The notes beneath the pieces are model-generated. The model was not told the origin of the DNA and made no database searches. It was given only the letters and a program-made list of their open reading frames with translations. Shown here in pieces: positions 34,153 to 45,500 of a stretch of DNA of 64,000 nucleotides (position 1 is the stretch's first letter; the number at the start of each line of letters is the position of its first letter). The position numbers and the translations under genes were made by a program. Source of the DNA: Toxoplasma gondii ME49 (taxonomy: Eukaryota > Apicomplexa > Conoidasida > Eucoccidiorida > Sarcocystidae); assembly GCF_000006565.2 (NCBI RefSeq), contig NC_031476.1, forward strand, positions 193,458 to 257,457, read 5' to 3'.

Positions 34153-37047
34153 ATGGAAAGTCGAAAACGTGGAGCTCTGGCAGCGAGACCTGCCGGAGCA
34201 CACACTGCTGCACACCCCGACGCTTCACACAGTAAATTGAAGGGACCAATAAATCCCGAGAAAGAGGCATTGGCGACTTGTGCGGCTTGTGGACAGAACA
34301 TTGGGGCCGGCCAAAGGTTCATAGAACTGTCGGTGACGATACCGACGGCGTCGACGTCGAATCGTGTTAACGCGCAACAGCGACACGGAAAACAGAGTGG
34401 TGGTTCTGGCGTGCGAAGCGCCTCTTCGCGCAAATCAACGGTTAAGGCACTTTTCCACTTGAGTTGTTTGCGCTGTACAGAGTGTGGGAAAAAACTGTCA
34501 AGCCCGTCAGATGAAACAGCGTCTACCTCTATTGTTCTTTGCACGCAGTCAGCCGTCGAGGCACTGACACGGACGCACCCCACTGTAACTTCGATCAGTA
34601 GTGTTCGGTCTAGAAGACCAAATCTGAGGGCGACTTCCAACCAGGGAAATTCTCCGGCTCGTGGGGCTCTTCTTCAGTACTTTGTGGCGCACGAGAAATG
34701 CAAAGAACGCCCGTGCGTTGTGTGTCACCGTCCAATATCGCTCAAGGAACCCAGGGTTGCGCTGCCTAACGCTGCGGGTGCGGGGGGAGGGGGGGATAGT
34801 AGAACGCAGAACAGTTGCCAAATGCGGGGTCCGGTAGAGAAAGGAAATGGGAAATCTGTAAGAGGCAATCAACTGGCAAATGCGTCCAGGAGAGAAGAAC
34901 TCACTGAGTTCCAGCATATCGCCTGCACGAAATGCGCCTTCTGTGGACAAGGCTTCGACGCTGACAAAAACTCGAAACCGCTGGTTCTTTTCGATCAGCA
35001 GCGACAGCCGTACCATCCGACTTGCCTCGCTTGCTGTTGCTGTCACAGGCCGCTTCTCGGCATGTACGAAGTCCACGAATTCTTTGGAAAGCTTGATACG
35101 TGCGACCCGATCCTGCAAGACACTTCGAAACTTCTTCCCCTGCCGGCTGGACTCGCAGCCGCAATGGCAGAAGGCCCTACAGCTGGCAATCGTGATCTGG
35201 GAAGAGGGGAGAACTGTGAACTCCATCACGGGGAGGCACAGGACAAGGAGTCTGGAGATCGAATAACGCCCAAATACGGGGGTTTGTGTTGCGCCTGGTG
35301 CTCGGTACGCGTCCCACGATGTTTATGTTGCGAAAGACGATGTGCAGTGTACCAGAACGAATCCGGTAAGCACGTCCTGCCGCGTGCGATCACCCGAGAA
35401 GCGACTGCTGCCGCGAAAATGGCGGCGGACATTTCTCTCGGAAAGAAACAGCCACCGCCGCAATCGGGTCAGGCTGAACGTGGGGTTAACTCGATTACAA
35501 CGAGAGCTGGTGTCACCGCCAGCTCAGCGACAGAGTTGTTCGGAGACGTGAAGGGAGTTGTGTGTGGGCAGTGTGCGAGTTTGCCGCATGTGACTACGGA
35601 GTCAGAATTAAGGGACACAACTTCCTGGGTGGGACAGGCCTTACGGCAGGCTGGTATTGTTTTCACCCAAGATATGATCCGGTTGCAAAAGCTGATCAAG
35701 ACGATAAATGAAGAAGAAGCTCAAAGGCAGAAAGGAAAAAGGGAGAAACCGTGGCTCGTCCAGCGAGCCAGCGCTGTAGTGACCACAAAGACGCTTGTAC
35801 GAACGCTCACCGCGAACAATATGGGCACTGCAGAAACGAAAAAAAAGACACGTGCCACGTCTTCCAGTGTCGTAACATGCATCGATGATATCGGGGTCCC
35901 AATAGAGCTGGTACATTACTCGACTCTGAACTCAGAAACACCTCCCACTTCCGGGGGGCGTTTGAGATCCCGAACGGCTCCCAGTGTGGTTACGTCAGCA
36001 GTGCAAACAAGCGGGAGACGGAACGTGGCTTCAGTCAGGGGAGGGGCAACCGGAGGATCTGCCGTGGGTAGTCGGATCGTGCGTTCCACAAATGCGGGAG
36101 CTCTGTACGGACGGGGCGAAGCGGCAGACACACCGTTTTCTAGAACTCTGTTTGGTAGGTGTCATGTGCAAGTCATAACATTGAATGTAGCGGGTGACTC
36201 TGCTGTGCAGTTCGATGCAGAGGTGAAGGCTCAGTCGCGCCTGAGCATGTCGAGACGGGTAACCGGAAGCATGCGTCATTCCGGTCCGGCAAAGGCGCTA
36301 CCAGGATTGGAAAGGAAACAAACGGGAACCTCAAGTGCCTCCTCTAGCCGTCGGGGAGACATGCAAATCGGGCGCAAGTCGACGCTCGTCGGTCAGAATG
36401 TCCTTGATGTAGCGAGTGCCTATGCAGCTGCGCTGGAGGGAGACACGCAATCTCCAGAGATAACGGCTGAAAGTGGCAAGGGTGTCCAAAAAGGAAGAGT
36501 GAGTGACGATCGATCGCAGCCAGGGCACGATGCTGTCGTCGAAGCAGGGGCACTTCTACACGTGGGCTCTTTTGCCGGAGGTTTGCTGAAAACAAAAAGT
36601 GGCATTCATATTCAGGGGTTGAGTGTTTTAAGTGTCGAAAGAATCTGCGTTGTCGGTTCTGTGCCACGAGTCATGGTTGTGCAACACATGGGGCACGAGT
36701 GGCTGCACGCCTATCTCGCCTGCAAGCAGAAGAAAATCAATGACAATGTTATTGAAGAAGGGGCCTGCAACGTGGCCGCGACGGAGGTGCTGTTGCGATT
36801 TGGCGCAGAACTCCGCTTGACGGGTCAGCAGGAACCGACCACAGGCAACGTCCATGTTTTCGAGGGAACGATGAGGAGCGACTTAGACAGCGTACAGTAC
36901 GAGATGCTTATTTTGAGGTACAGAATGTGGAAGATGAAGGAAAGCAGGGATCCGGTGTATGGGGAAGGCTACAGAAAATGTGTGAGCATCATCAGAGCCG
37001 AAGGACTCTCACTTGTAGAGTTCGTCAGGCGGCTGCTGAAAGGGTGA
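34153..37047 (+). CDS. LIM plus DA1-like HExxH metallopeptidase
   Basis: Resembles plant DA1, a ubiquitin-activated zinc peptidase with LIM-type fingers and a C-terminal DA1-like domain. Uninterrupted frame of 964 residues from the ATG at 34153; the frame stays open upstream to about 33949, so a spliced extension is possible. Zinc modules: Cys43, Cys46, His102, Cys105, Cys108 and Cys111, with a large insert; a second set around 180-300 (CVVCHRPI, CTKCAFCG, YHPTCLACCCCHRPL); and a third Cys-rich set around 379-400 (CLCCERRC) with a later VVCGQC. Next come VPIELVHYSTLN, a family block, and the peptidase motif HEWLH (His848, Glu849, His852) followed 17 residues on by VIEEGACN, which supplies the third ligand in DA1 (HEMMH...VEEG). 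The domain order matches DA1. No ubiquitin-interacting motif is obvious. A single exon is unusual beside its intron-rich neighbours. Confidence 0.87.
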   Translation: MESRKRGALAARPAGAHTAAHPDASHSKLKGPINPEKEALATCAACGQNIGAGQRFIELSVTIPTASTSNRVNAQQRHGKQSGGSGVRSASSRKSTVKALFHLSCLRCTECGKKLSSPSDETASTSIVLCTQSAVEALTRTHPTVTSISSVRSRRPNLRATSNQGNSPARGALLQYFVAHEKCKERPCVVCHRPISLKEPRVALPNAAGAGGGGDSRTQNSCQMRGPVEKGNGKSVRGNQLANASRREELTEFQHIACTKCAFCGQGFDADKNSKPLVLFDQQRQPYHPTCLACCCCHRPLLGMYEVHEFFGKLDTCDPILQDTSKLLPLPAGLAAAMAEGPTAGNRDLGRGENCELHHGEAQDKESGDRITPKYGGLCCAWCSVRVPRCLCCERRCAVYQNESGKHVLPRAITREATAAAKMAADISLGKKQPPPQSGQAERGVNSITTRAGVTASSATELFGDVKGVVCGQCASLPHVTTESELRDTTSWVGQALRQAGIVFTQDMIRLQKLIKTINEEEAQRQKGKREKPWLVQRASAVVTTKTLVRTLTANNMGTAETKKKTRATSSSVVTCIDDIGVPIELVHYSTLNSETPPTSGGRLRSRTAPSVVTSAVQTSGRRNVASVRGGATGGSAVGSRIVRSTNAGALYGRGEAADTPFSRTLFGRCHVQVITLNVAGDSAVQFDAEVKAQSRLSMSRRVTGSMRHSGPAKALPGLERKQTGTSSASSSRRGDMQIGRKSTLVGQNVLDVASAYAAALEGDTQSPEITAESGKGVQKGRVSDDRSQPGHDAVVEAGALLHVGSFAGGLLKTKSGIHIQGLSVLSVERICVVGSVPRVMVVQHMGHEWLHAYLACKQKKINDNVIEEGACNVAATEVLLRFGAELRLTGQQEPTTGNVHVFEGTMRSDLDSVQYEMLILRYRMWKMKESRDPVYGEGYRKCVSIIRAEGLSLVEFVRRLLKG

Positions 37048-39525
37048 TGGCAGACTCTCTTCTTTTTGTGATACCGAGACTCCCGACGATCAGTGAATAT
37101 CATCAGTTTTATGTGTTTATGTCGAGTCAGTGAGCGTGCAACTGCATGCGCTATTTGGTTTTACTCAATCTGTTTTGCGAGGGAATATCTGGGAATCAAG
37201 TGTTCCATGCAGCACGAGGGAGGACGGCACGAATGAATGAGGAGGTTGTGTCTTGTGCAAGTCACGAAGCGGCGTTTGAGATGCGTCTAGCAGACGGTAT
37301 TTGCAGATGCTTTCGCAGATGGGGATTCGTGAAAAAGAACCGCTAACAAAGTGCGAATCACGAGGCAGGCGGACTGAGACTGACGTGAGAGAGCAGCCAC
37401 TAATACGAGGGCGTAGTCTTCGAAATTTTGCAGAACATGCTTTTGGCAGTGAGACGGGACAAGCTTGCTGTTCACGCAGGCGCTGTGGGCATCAAAGACG
37501 TAGCGTGCGATGTCCCAGAATGGTGACCTACCTCGCATCTCCTTTCATCAGTGTGCGGCTCGTGGTCCGAGCTGTTTCCGGTAACTAGGTGCTCTTTGTG
37601 TGGAGTGGGATAAACTACCCACAGCCGGAGGATCGACCATGCTCAATGAATGGGCTGATTTGCCGCTGTTAACACTGGATTGGATACCCAGGGACTGTGC
37701 TCCCATTAATAAGAACCATACCACCGTTTTCTTTCCACTTTGTGAAGCTATGGGAGATAAAAAATGTGTCGTGCTGATTCCAACTCGCGGGAATTTTCAC
37801 TGTTTGGGGAAGTAGTGTCTGCGTGAGGCGCAGCGTGACCGCTTCCTCGACAACAGCTGGCTGTGGTGTGCACCCGGATTACCACAGAAAGTCTCTCCTG
37901 TCGTGCGAGTTCAGCGAGAAGATTGTTGGGCTAGGCAACAATTCGTTATCACCTCATTTTCAACCGTCTTGGCTGCATGCGGAGGATCCAATGTCATGTC
38001 CCTCTTGTGGGAGCTTACTTGCGTTCTTAACCGAGTTAACTAGTTACCACTGCCGCTGCCTTCCTCGGATCTGTACTACCATGGGGACAATATAATGAGG
38101 AATGTTGGGACCTCTAGACATGGCAAACGCTGCCAGCTGAGTGGACTGATTCACCGAGGAGATGCACATCTACGGTAACAGCCAGCAGTACGGTTGTAGT
38201 AACTCGTATCACAGTGAGCTGAGTCTCAGATTGAATGGCTACAAGGATTGACACACAGCAGATTTCTTCATCAGCTGGATCGCTCTTTCCACGAGGGAAA
38301 ACGGTGCTCGTTTATTCCAGCCTGTTCTGTTGGCAGAGATGTTCCGCCCATGTAGCCGCCGGTGCAGAAACCGTACACATGTTTTTGTGACTGGGGAAAC
38401 ACAGATTCGATATGATGCAATGTCGTGAGTGGGGTCGTCCTCCGGTCAAGACCAGTTTTCCGGTACAGCCCGATGGTGTGGAAGATTCGTGAGCTTTTGG
38501 TTTGAGTCTCAGCTCTTCTTCAGTCGACCTCCGATAATGGATTCGCGCTGGCCCGGAGCTCCGGCACACCGGCTGTTCCATCGGCGATTTCAACAGTGGT
38601 AGCTTCCGGCTTTGACAGTTCTCCGTTTCCTGTTGCCTCAGTCGATCCTTGCTTGGTCTTCGAGTAGCGCTTGATTGGCGTCACTTTCGTTTGCTTCTCC
38701 TTTGACTTGTCTTCTTCCTGTTGCTCGTCGAGCCAGTGGAGCCTGTAGAAGCGACGATGATGTCAGGCAGTATATCAGACGCTAACTCTACACGACGCTG
38801 TTGTGCACTGTGGTATGGATTAGCATTACCTATAATAATCAAAAGAATCGTACTATTTATCCAAACAATTACCCATGCGCTGGCTGCATTTCGAGTCGTG
38901 AATTATTGACGAAGTTCATACGCATCTGAACGAACTACAATGCATCCAAAATTCATTAAGTTCTTCGGTGATTCGTTAATACTGACGACGACACAGTAGA
39001 ATATGTGACGGTTTTGAACACACATACCAGTTAGTGTGACTCTGTCACTTTCCGAGAATGCTCAACAGTTGTGTCTTCCAGGATTGCAGAACGTTTTTCC
39101 GAGCGACACGTCGCAACAATCAGGAGATTCAAATAACCTTCGAAACTCCATGTGGTTATGTAGAGCATGTGGCATTGAGGTAACGCTGTTGTTTGCCACG
39201 GATGGTGGAACCGACGAAATGTGACGTGTCTATCCATGGTTGGGATAAGGAGACCTTGACGAGGATCACTTTGACGACAACTGCGTTCTTCACCGTAGCC
39301 TTACCTATTTCTTCTCAGGTGAGACACAACAATCGCGTTCAGCTTCGGTACGGTTTGGGCGAGCGTCTGAGAAAAGTGCACATCACTGCTGTGTCACACA
39401 TGCTTGTCGTTTTCAGTGCCTCCTACAGCAGTTTGGTTCTGTAACTCTTCAGCATCTGTAAGATACCACCTGGCACGGTTTTATCCGCGGCAGTTGTGTT
39501 TGTAGCACCAGCTTTGAGTGACCTC
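37048..39525. other. Convergent intergenic region between DA1-like gene and phosphodiesterase-like gene
   Basis: Two genes converge here, so it should be 3' UTR sequence from both strands. Only short open frames occur, none with a family signature. I see no RNA gene or repeat worth naming. Confidence 0.5.
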
Positions 39526-42500
39526 TTATTTAGAAGCCACATGAAGAAGGGGATCGATGGGAGCACGATCAGGCGTAGTCCCCTGCGTCACTTCATACAC
39601 CATTCTCCAGATTTCTTCTTCTGTGGAATCTTTATCTAAGAAAAACAAGTAAGGAGTGTTCCACCATATGAGCGACAAAAACGAATATGGAGCTTCTGCG
39701 CGGAGATTCACGGCAAGAGTGCTTCAAAACAGTTGGCTACGCCAGTGACGCAGTCGTTACCTGACTGTGTGGCACTCACCCTTCCTTATTACATCAAACG
39801 CTTACAATGTAAATCGGGATGGCCCAGCCGTCGATCAATCCCAGCTGGACCACTGCCTCTGAGGTTGTATGTCGGTCGCAGTTTTTTGTGATTGGCATAT
39901 CTAACTCTAGTTCCCTGTCGCCCTGTTGTTTCGTAGTAAAACACATGTGGCAGGGAATGAGTTCAAACAAGTTAGAATCTGTAGCTTGGGGCTGTTACTT
40001 GTCCTCATTCATTCTCATATCCAGCGCGAAAGTGTTCGCGTCTTCGCATGTTCACACAGCTTTGTCGACTCGTAGCTCCTTCGTTCAGGCAAGTCGAGGC
40101 TTAGATTTTGGCTATCCACAGAGTTACAGGTTATTTACAGAGCGACGACCCTCTGTTTCGGTGATACAATCATTCGTGTGTACAGACGTATCAGCAACAG
40201 AAAAGCTACCGCGTCAGAGCTAGTAGAGAAACACCAGCACATTCCCGGTGGCCTTCGTGGTCGTCAGTTGTTTAAGCGTGGTCACCTGCATAAAGAGTTC
40301 CTCCATGTATTTCTGGCTCCACTGCAAGTAGAGTTGCAGCGGTCTCCCAAGAAACGAATAGTTTGCGGCGTTCATCAAATTGCACAGAATAATATTTTTG
40401 TCTTCCGTGATAGACCGAGGAAATTCGGCTTGCTGTAGTTTCGTCTTCAGCAGCGATAAGCATGCTGTCTGGTTCTGATTGAAACAACGAAAAACACGTC
40501 GGACCCTTTCGGAAATCGGCCACCATTTCGTACAGAGGCTGGCTCTGTACAACGCACCGCCTTAACTAAAGTGCTCTTCAGATCCCCAGTGTGTTTAGTG
40601 TAGTCGGCTGTCCGCAATCTGTTTTTCATCCAGTTGGATATACAGGGTGTTTTCTTTGGTACCCATTCGTCTTGACATTCCTTTTAAGTGTGGCCAAAAC
40701 CAGGGAATATCAAAAATATACACTTTTGGATGCCCGAAAATCCACATGGGATGTTGATACACTATCACCGCAGTATGCTAGTCTGAGGGGAACACGCGGA
40801 TCAGATTACTGCTTTCGCGCTGACTCGCGCGCTCACACAGACTTCAGCGTCTGTCTCACTGATGGGCAGAACCCCAGCTTGTGTTGTGGAAACAAAGTGC
40901 ATGCTGTTCCGTTTCTAGTCTCGGTTGATATGCGCATCCATTCAAAGACTCTCTCTACTCCAGAGCAACATAGCTAGCAGATGCGTAGTCTCTCATGTTT
41001 TCACGATACTCACCGACCGACTGCCAGACTGAGAAAGCTGAATAATGATTTTTCGTAGCGCTATGTACTGATCTTCAGGGAAGGCCTGAATATTGCAAAC
41101 ACAGGCAGAAAGTATCACAGAATGTCTGTGTGGTCTACTCCCTCGCCAGGTCACATTCTTCCTCAGGGCCTCTCTTTATGTGGAACTGAAACAGCACAAC
41201 CACCAGTTATTGTGTCTACTCCAGACTTCAGAAGTTATATTCTACCAAGGTACATCTGAAGAACACCATTCTGTTGTCGTTATTCTGTGGAATCCCTCCG
41301 CGGGAGTGCACGTGCCACATCACCCCGATTTTTCCTGTTGCATCGCATTCCATTCAATGACTGCCTTCTACCTTTGGGAACAGCACTCTGCCAGAAAGTT
41401 CAGATCGCTTGCGCTGTCTTTCTCTGCGTTATTTACATATAATTCCAGACACCCTCGTCTTTTCCGCCACACTGTGCGAAGACAGACATAGAACTGTGGT
41501 GTCTGTAGTTGCCGGTGAGCACCAATCGCTAGATCGAAAGCTTCTATAACCAAGCAGTCACCACTGGCGAAAAAACAAGTGATTGCTCTGCAAGCAGCGC
41601 TACGGTTTGTTTCTGAAACTGTGCAGGAAAGACCGCTGTTCGAAACCCACACACGTGCTTCGACCCCAGTCCAACTAACCAACAAAGGATCATTTTCTCC
41701 GAGCTTCTGCATCAGGCTGAATGCCGCCGCAACGTGATGGTGTTCAAGGACATTTCTGTCGTTGTATCTGGCAAACATAGTGAATCCGAAACTCTAAAGA
41801 AAGCATGTGTCTGTGCGTGGGTTGGAGTTCAGTGCCTAGTGCATGCGCCTTCTGAAGCCTGTGAGCCTTTTCCTGGATTCCACTGTACATGCTGAGGCCT
41901 CCCAGGGTGTTGTGAGACCTCGAGGGAAAGAGGCACTATAACCTCACTTTCTCTGTCTTCTACCGTTGAAGCATATCCACCGAAAGAGACATGCGTTGCT
42001 TGTTTTAATGCGCTGAATGCAATTTCTCTGTCACGTATCGTTGAGGCTTATCTACCGAGAGACACATGCGTGGCTTTTCACTGAGCGTCTCCTCCCGAGT
42101 TTACCTAATGGCTATGGCGTGCTGCGTTTTGATCAGAAAGGCAGACGAGAAGCCTGGGTGTTGGTAGTCCCAGACAACGGCTGCGAGAAGTGCCGCCAGG
42201 ATCTCTCTGGAATTAAAGAACCCTTTGATTTGCGTGTCGAAGAAGGCGAGGAACAGATGCATGGCCTGCAGAACTTCTGCCGACCGGATGGAGTTGTGGA
42301 AAGGTGTTGTGGAGAAGGACGTTTTCTCGAGTTCCATGGCGAAGCGAAGCATGTTTTCGATCTTGAGATTGAAGAGTGAGCACACTTCCTGGAACGAGTC
42401 GCCAAAAACATGTCGGGCGAATCCAGGGTGCGAAACTGCAGACGAAACCCCTCTCAATTGCTCCCTCATATACAAGCATCACTGAAATTCTTTGTTGGGG

Positions 42501-45500
42501 TCACTAGGACTACGTGGATGCTAGAGGCTACGGTGCTCTAGCACCAGTGAGCACATTACCATAGCTCTTGCGTATCCATTCCTTCTGCTCAAAAAACTGA
42601 ACTCTATAAAATCCTTTCAGCCAAATATATATACATATATATACATATATGTATATACACATATGTAAACGTACATATATATATATATATATATATGCCA
42701 GTATGTACGCTTATGCATGTAAACGCATTTATTAAGAGGAGGATGGATAATGCCGATGATTTGTGTGATGCACAAGACAGGACCGCAAACAACTGTCAAG
42801 GTTACCTGATGTTGAAGACATCGAACGAAGAGTTTTGGCAGAGCTGCTCGACCGGCAATCTGGAAAACATGCAGAGCAAGAGACGTACAAACTCCCTCGA
42901 TAAAGTCGTCTACAGATCTGACAGCGTTTCCACACAACAGATTCTCCCCCACCGTCAACAACCCGTTCGGTTCGAGGGTGGTTCTAATCGGGACCTCGTT
43001 GGTGTCCTCCGGCAGATCTACTCCCTTTTATACCTGCAGTCGACTGAAACAGTCCCCCCACCGACGGGAGCATGGAAGGCCTTCCTGGGAAACGATCTTT
43101 GGAAAAAAATCTGCGTAATTGCTCTAAATTAAAAACAGAGAAGTCTTGAACTCTCCTGTCAAACGCTGCCAGGGGCGCTTGTACATACACACAGGACACG
43201 GGAACGTAGTCTGCAGGTCACCTCCCTGATGGAAAAATTTGTACGTTTAGTTTTGGTCGCACATTATAAGGGGGACTGCTCCTTTTTCTGTTTCTCCAAA
43301 GCCTTTGATTTGTGTTCTCAAAGCTCTTGGCGAACGGTCACTTTTTCGGTGTCGAATTCAGAGGGTCTCGTAGGGCCATGAGTCTGTTTCCTCACCACAT
43401 GGAACCTGAAGACGTCGAAATTCCAAGTGATCAGGTTGTTTGCTAGGTAGCCCTCAATGGCCTAGGCAGAATGCAAACACGCATCCCGATAGAAGACTCC
43501 TGAAAAAATATCGTTTACTCAAAAAACACGTTTCAACAAGATCAGGAGTGTCTGTACCCAGCATCTACCACTGTTGCTTTGCAGGATTCCACGGCGTTTG
43601 CTGCTTCCTGCTTCCTCAGAATCTTTAAATCGAGCAAAAAACTCGAAGTCTTCCCTTCTGTGTTCCTTAGTCGCGGATGTTGCAGATTGTTCTCTCGGCC
43701 ATCGGGGTCCAAACACTTTGTATACTCGGCTTTCTGCAAAGGAATGCATTGTTGATTCGGTTTTTCGCTATTCCTGTGGTGGGCGGCTGGCTTTCGAGGC
43801 ACCTGGATGTCTCATTGTTCCTGGATACTGACATGGTCAAGGGAAACGTCGATTCCGTACTCGAGCTGGAGCACAGCTGGCATATCTGTCTCCGCGTCTC
43901 CTGCCTGGAAAGAAGGGAAATCAATCACTCGCAGCTGTATAAAAGAACCCGTCCAGGGGGGGCAGTGCACAGGCTCCCCCTTCTTGATTCCAGGTCGTGT
44001 TGTTGTACAAGCAAGCGGTGAAGCAGGACGAAAGACAGAAATGTGCAGGACGAAAGACAGAAATGTGCAGGACGACAACAGCTTGTTTCACACAGGAAGC
44101 TGGGCAGGAACAGGCAACAGACAAGCGCATACCCGCGCCTGTTTGAGAGCCTCTTTTTGAAGCACGAGAAGTCGTGAGACCGAAATATTGAAGGTTTGCA
44201 CGTCTTGTCCACAGGCAGAAGGACGAAAAGCGTCATTGTCGTTGAGGCAGTGAACTGAGACACCCACTTGCATTGAGGAGAGAAGGGCATCATCAGCGGA
44301 CTGACGGAAGGAGGTCAAACGCCTCGGCGCGCCTTTAGTTCATGTTTACTGTGTTAATTGGTCAGAGCTAAGATAAGCACTACGACAAAAAGTGAATCAA
44401 TCGAACCGAACGGTGATATAACGGAGTGGTCAAGTCGTCTGGGATCCTTCTGGACACGCGAGAGTGATACAGAAAGCGATGTACTGCGTCTGTCGGCGCG
44501 CTCTAATTTTAACTTGATCTTTCACCCTTGGCTTCCCTCTACTGGCCTCTGTACTCCAAATGACCACAAGAAGCACTCTCGAGTTTCGCTGCAGTTCAGA
44601 AGCGTTTGTGCACGGTTCCACACTTGATCCGGCGACCATCACACACGCCTGCCTCGACCCGGAAACGCTTCTTCTCGTAGGTTCCCAGCTGTCCCGCTGT
44701 GCCCCCTAAAGTGCGACAGGAGAGAAGCAGACCGCGTTTACCTTTGTCATTTGCTTCACTCTTTCCAGAAGAATGTTCTCCATGTCGTCTGCCATCTGAT
44801 TGGCACTTTGAGACTGAACAGATCCACCGAAAGGGAACAGAGGGCCGCGAGAGAATGCATCGCAGCGATGGCTTGTTGGTGTCTGGTAGTCATGCCAGGA
44901 AGAAGGAAAACGGGTTGCTTTTTCCGTCAACAACGGTGTACAACAACTGTCCAAGCCGCGTTATTTAGAGTGTATATACAGATGAATCACCCGCTGCCTC
45001 AAATCGGTGCACACGCTCTGCAGGTTGAGCTCTTGTTCCATTTTTGATGTTTGGAGACTATCCACGAAGAGAACTTTGCGTCGATCCTGGAACACCCAGT
45101 CCCTTCGCGCGACGTCAGCTCTAAAAGGAATTGCCTGAGCTACCTCTAGCGCAGCCTGCAGCATACGAGTTTACGTGCGAGTTCTCCGGCAGCCATAACT
45201 GAAGTGTCTGTGATCCCACGGAGGATATCGAAAAGCTTCATTTCATCTGTTGAGTGAAAGCCAAGTCGTCCTTCGCACCCTTCCTAGAGTGACGGCGTCT
45301 GCGAAACACAGGAACTCCTTGGTTGTTAGCAAATGCGGATTGTTTTTCTGCTGACCTGGGTCGATATGATCGAGATCCAAGCTTGAACGTGACTGTCCGT
45401 CTTCTTCTTTTCTTCCGATCTGGAAAACGCAATGCACAAAAAAAAGCAGGTCGTCGTGCGTCCACGAGAGAGCTGTCTGTCGCTCTCAGGCTCGGTCGAA

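Noticed and set aside
41380..41503. Minus-strand frame reading TPQFYVCLRTVWRKRR as a phosphodiesterase exon
   Set aside because: Exon 41767-41680 joins in phase directly to 41085-41014 with expected family sequence, so this frame lies in the intron.
45279..45419. 47-residue alternative frame (IGRKEEDG...) for a linker exon
   Set aside because: The other frame (SEEKKKTDSHVQAWISIISTQ region) connects in phase on both sides, to 45722-45646 and 45283-45167.
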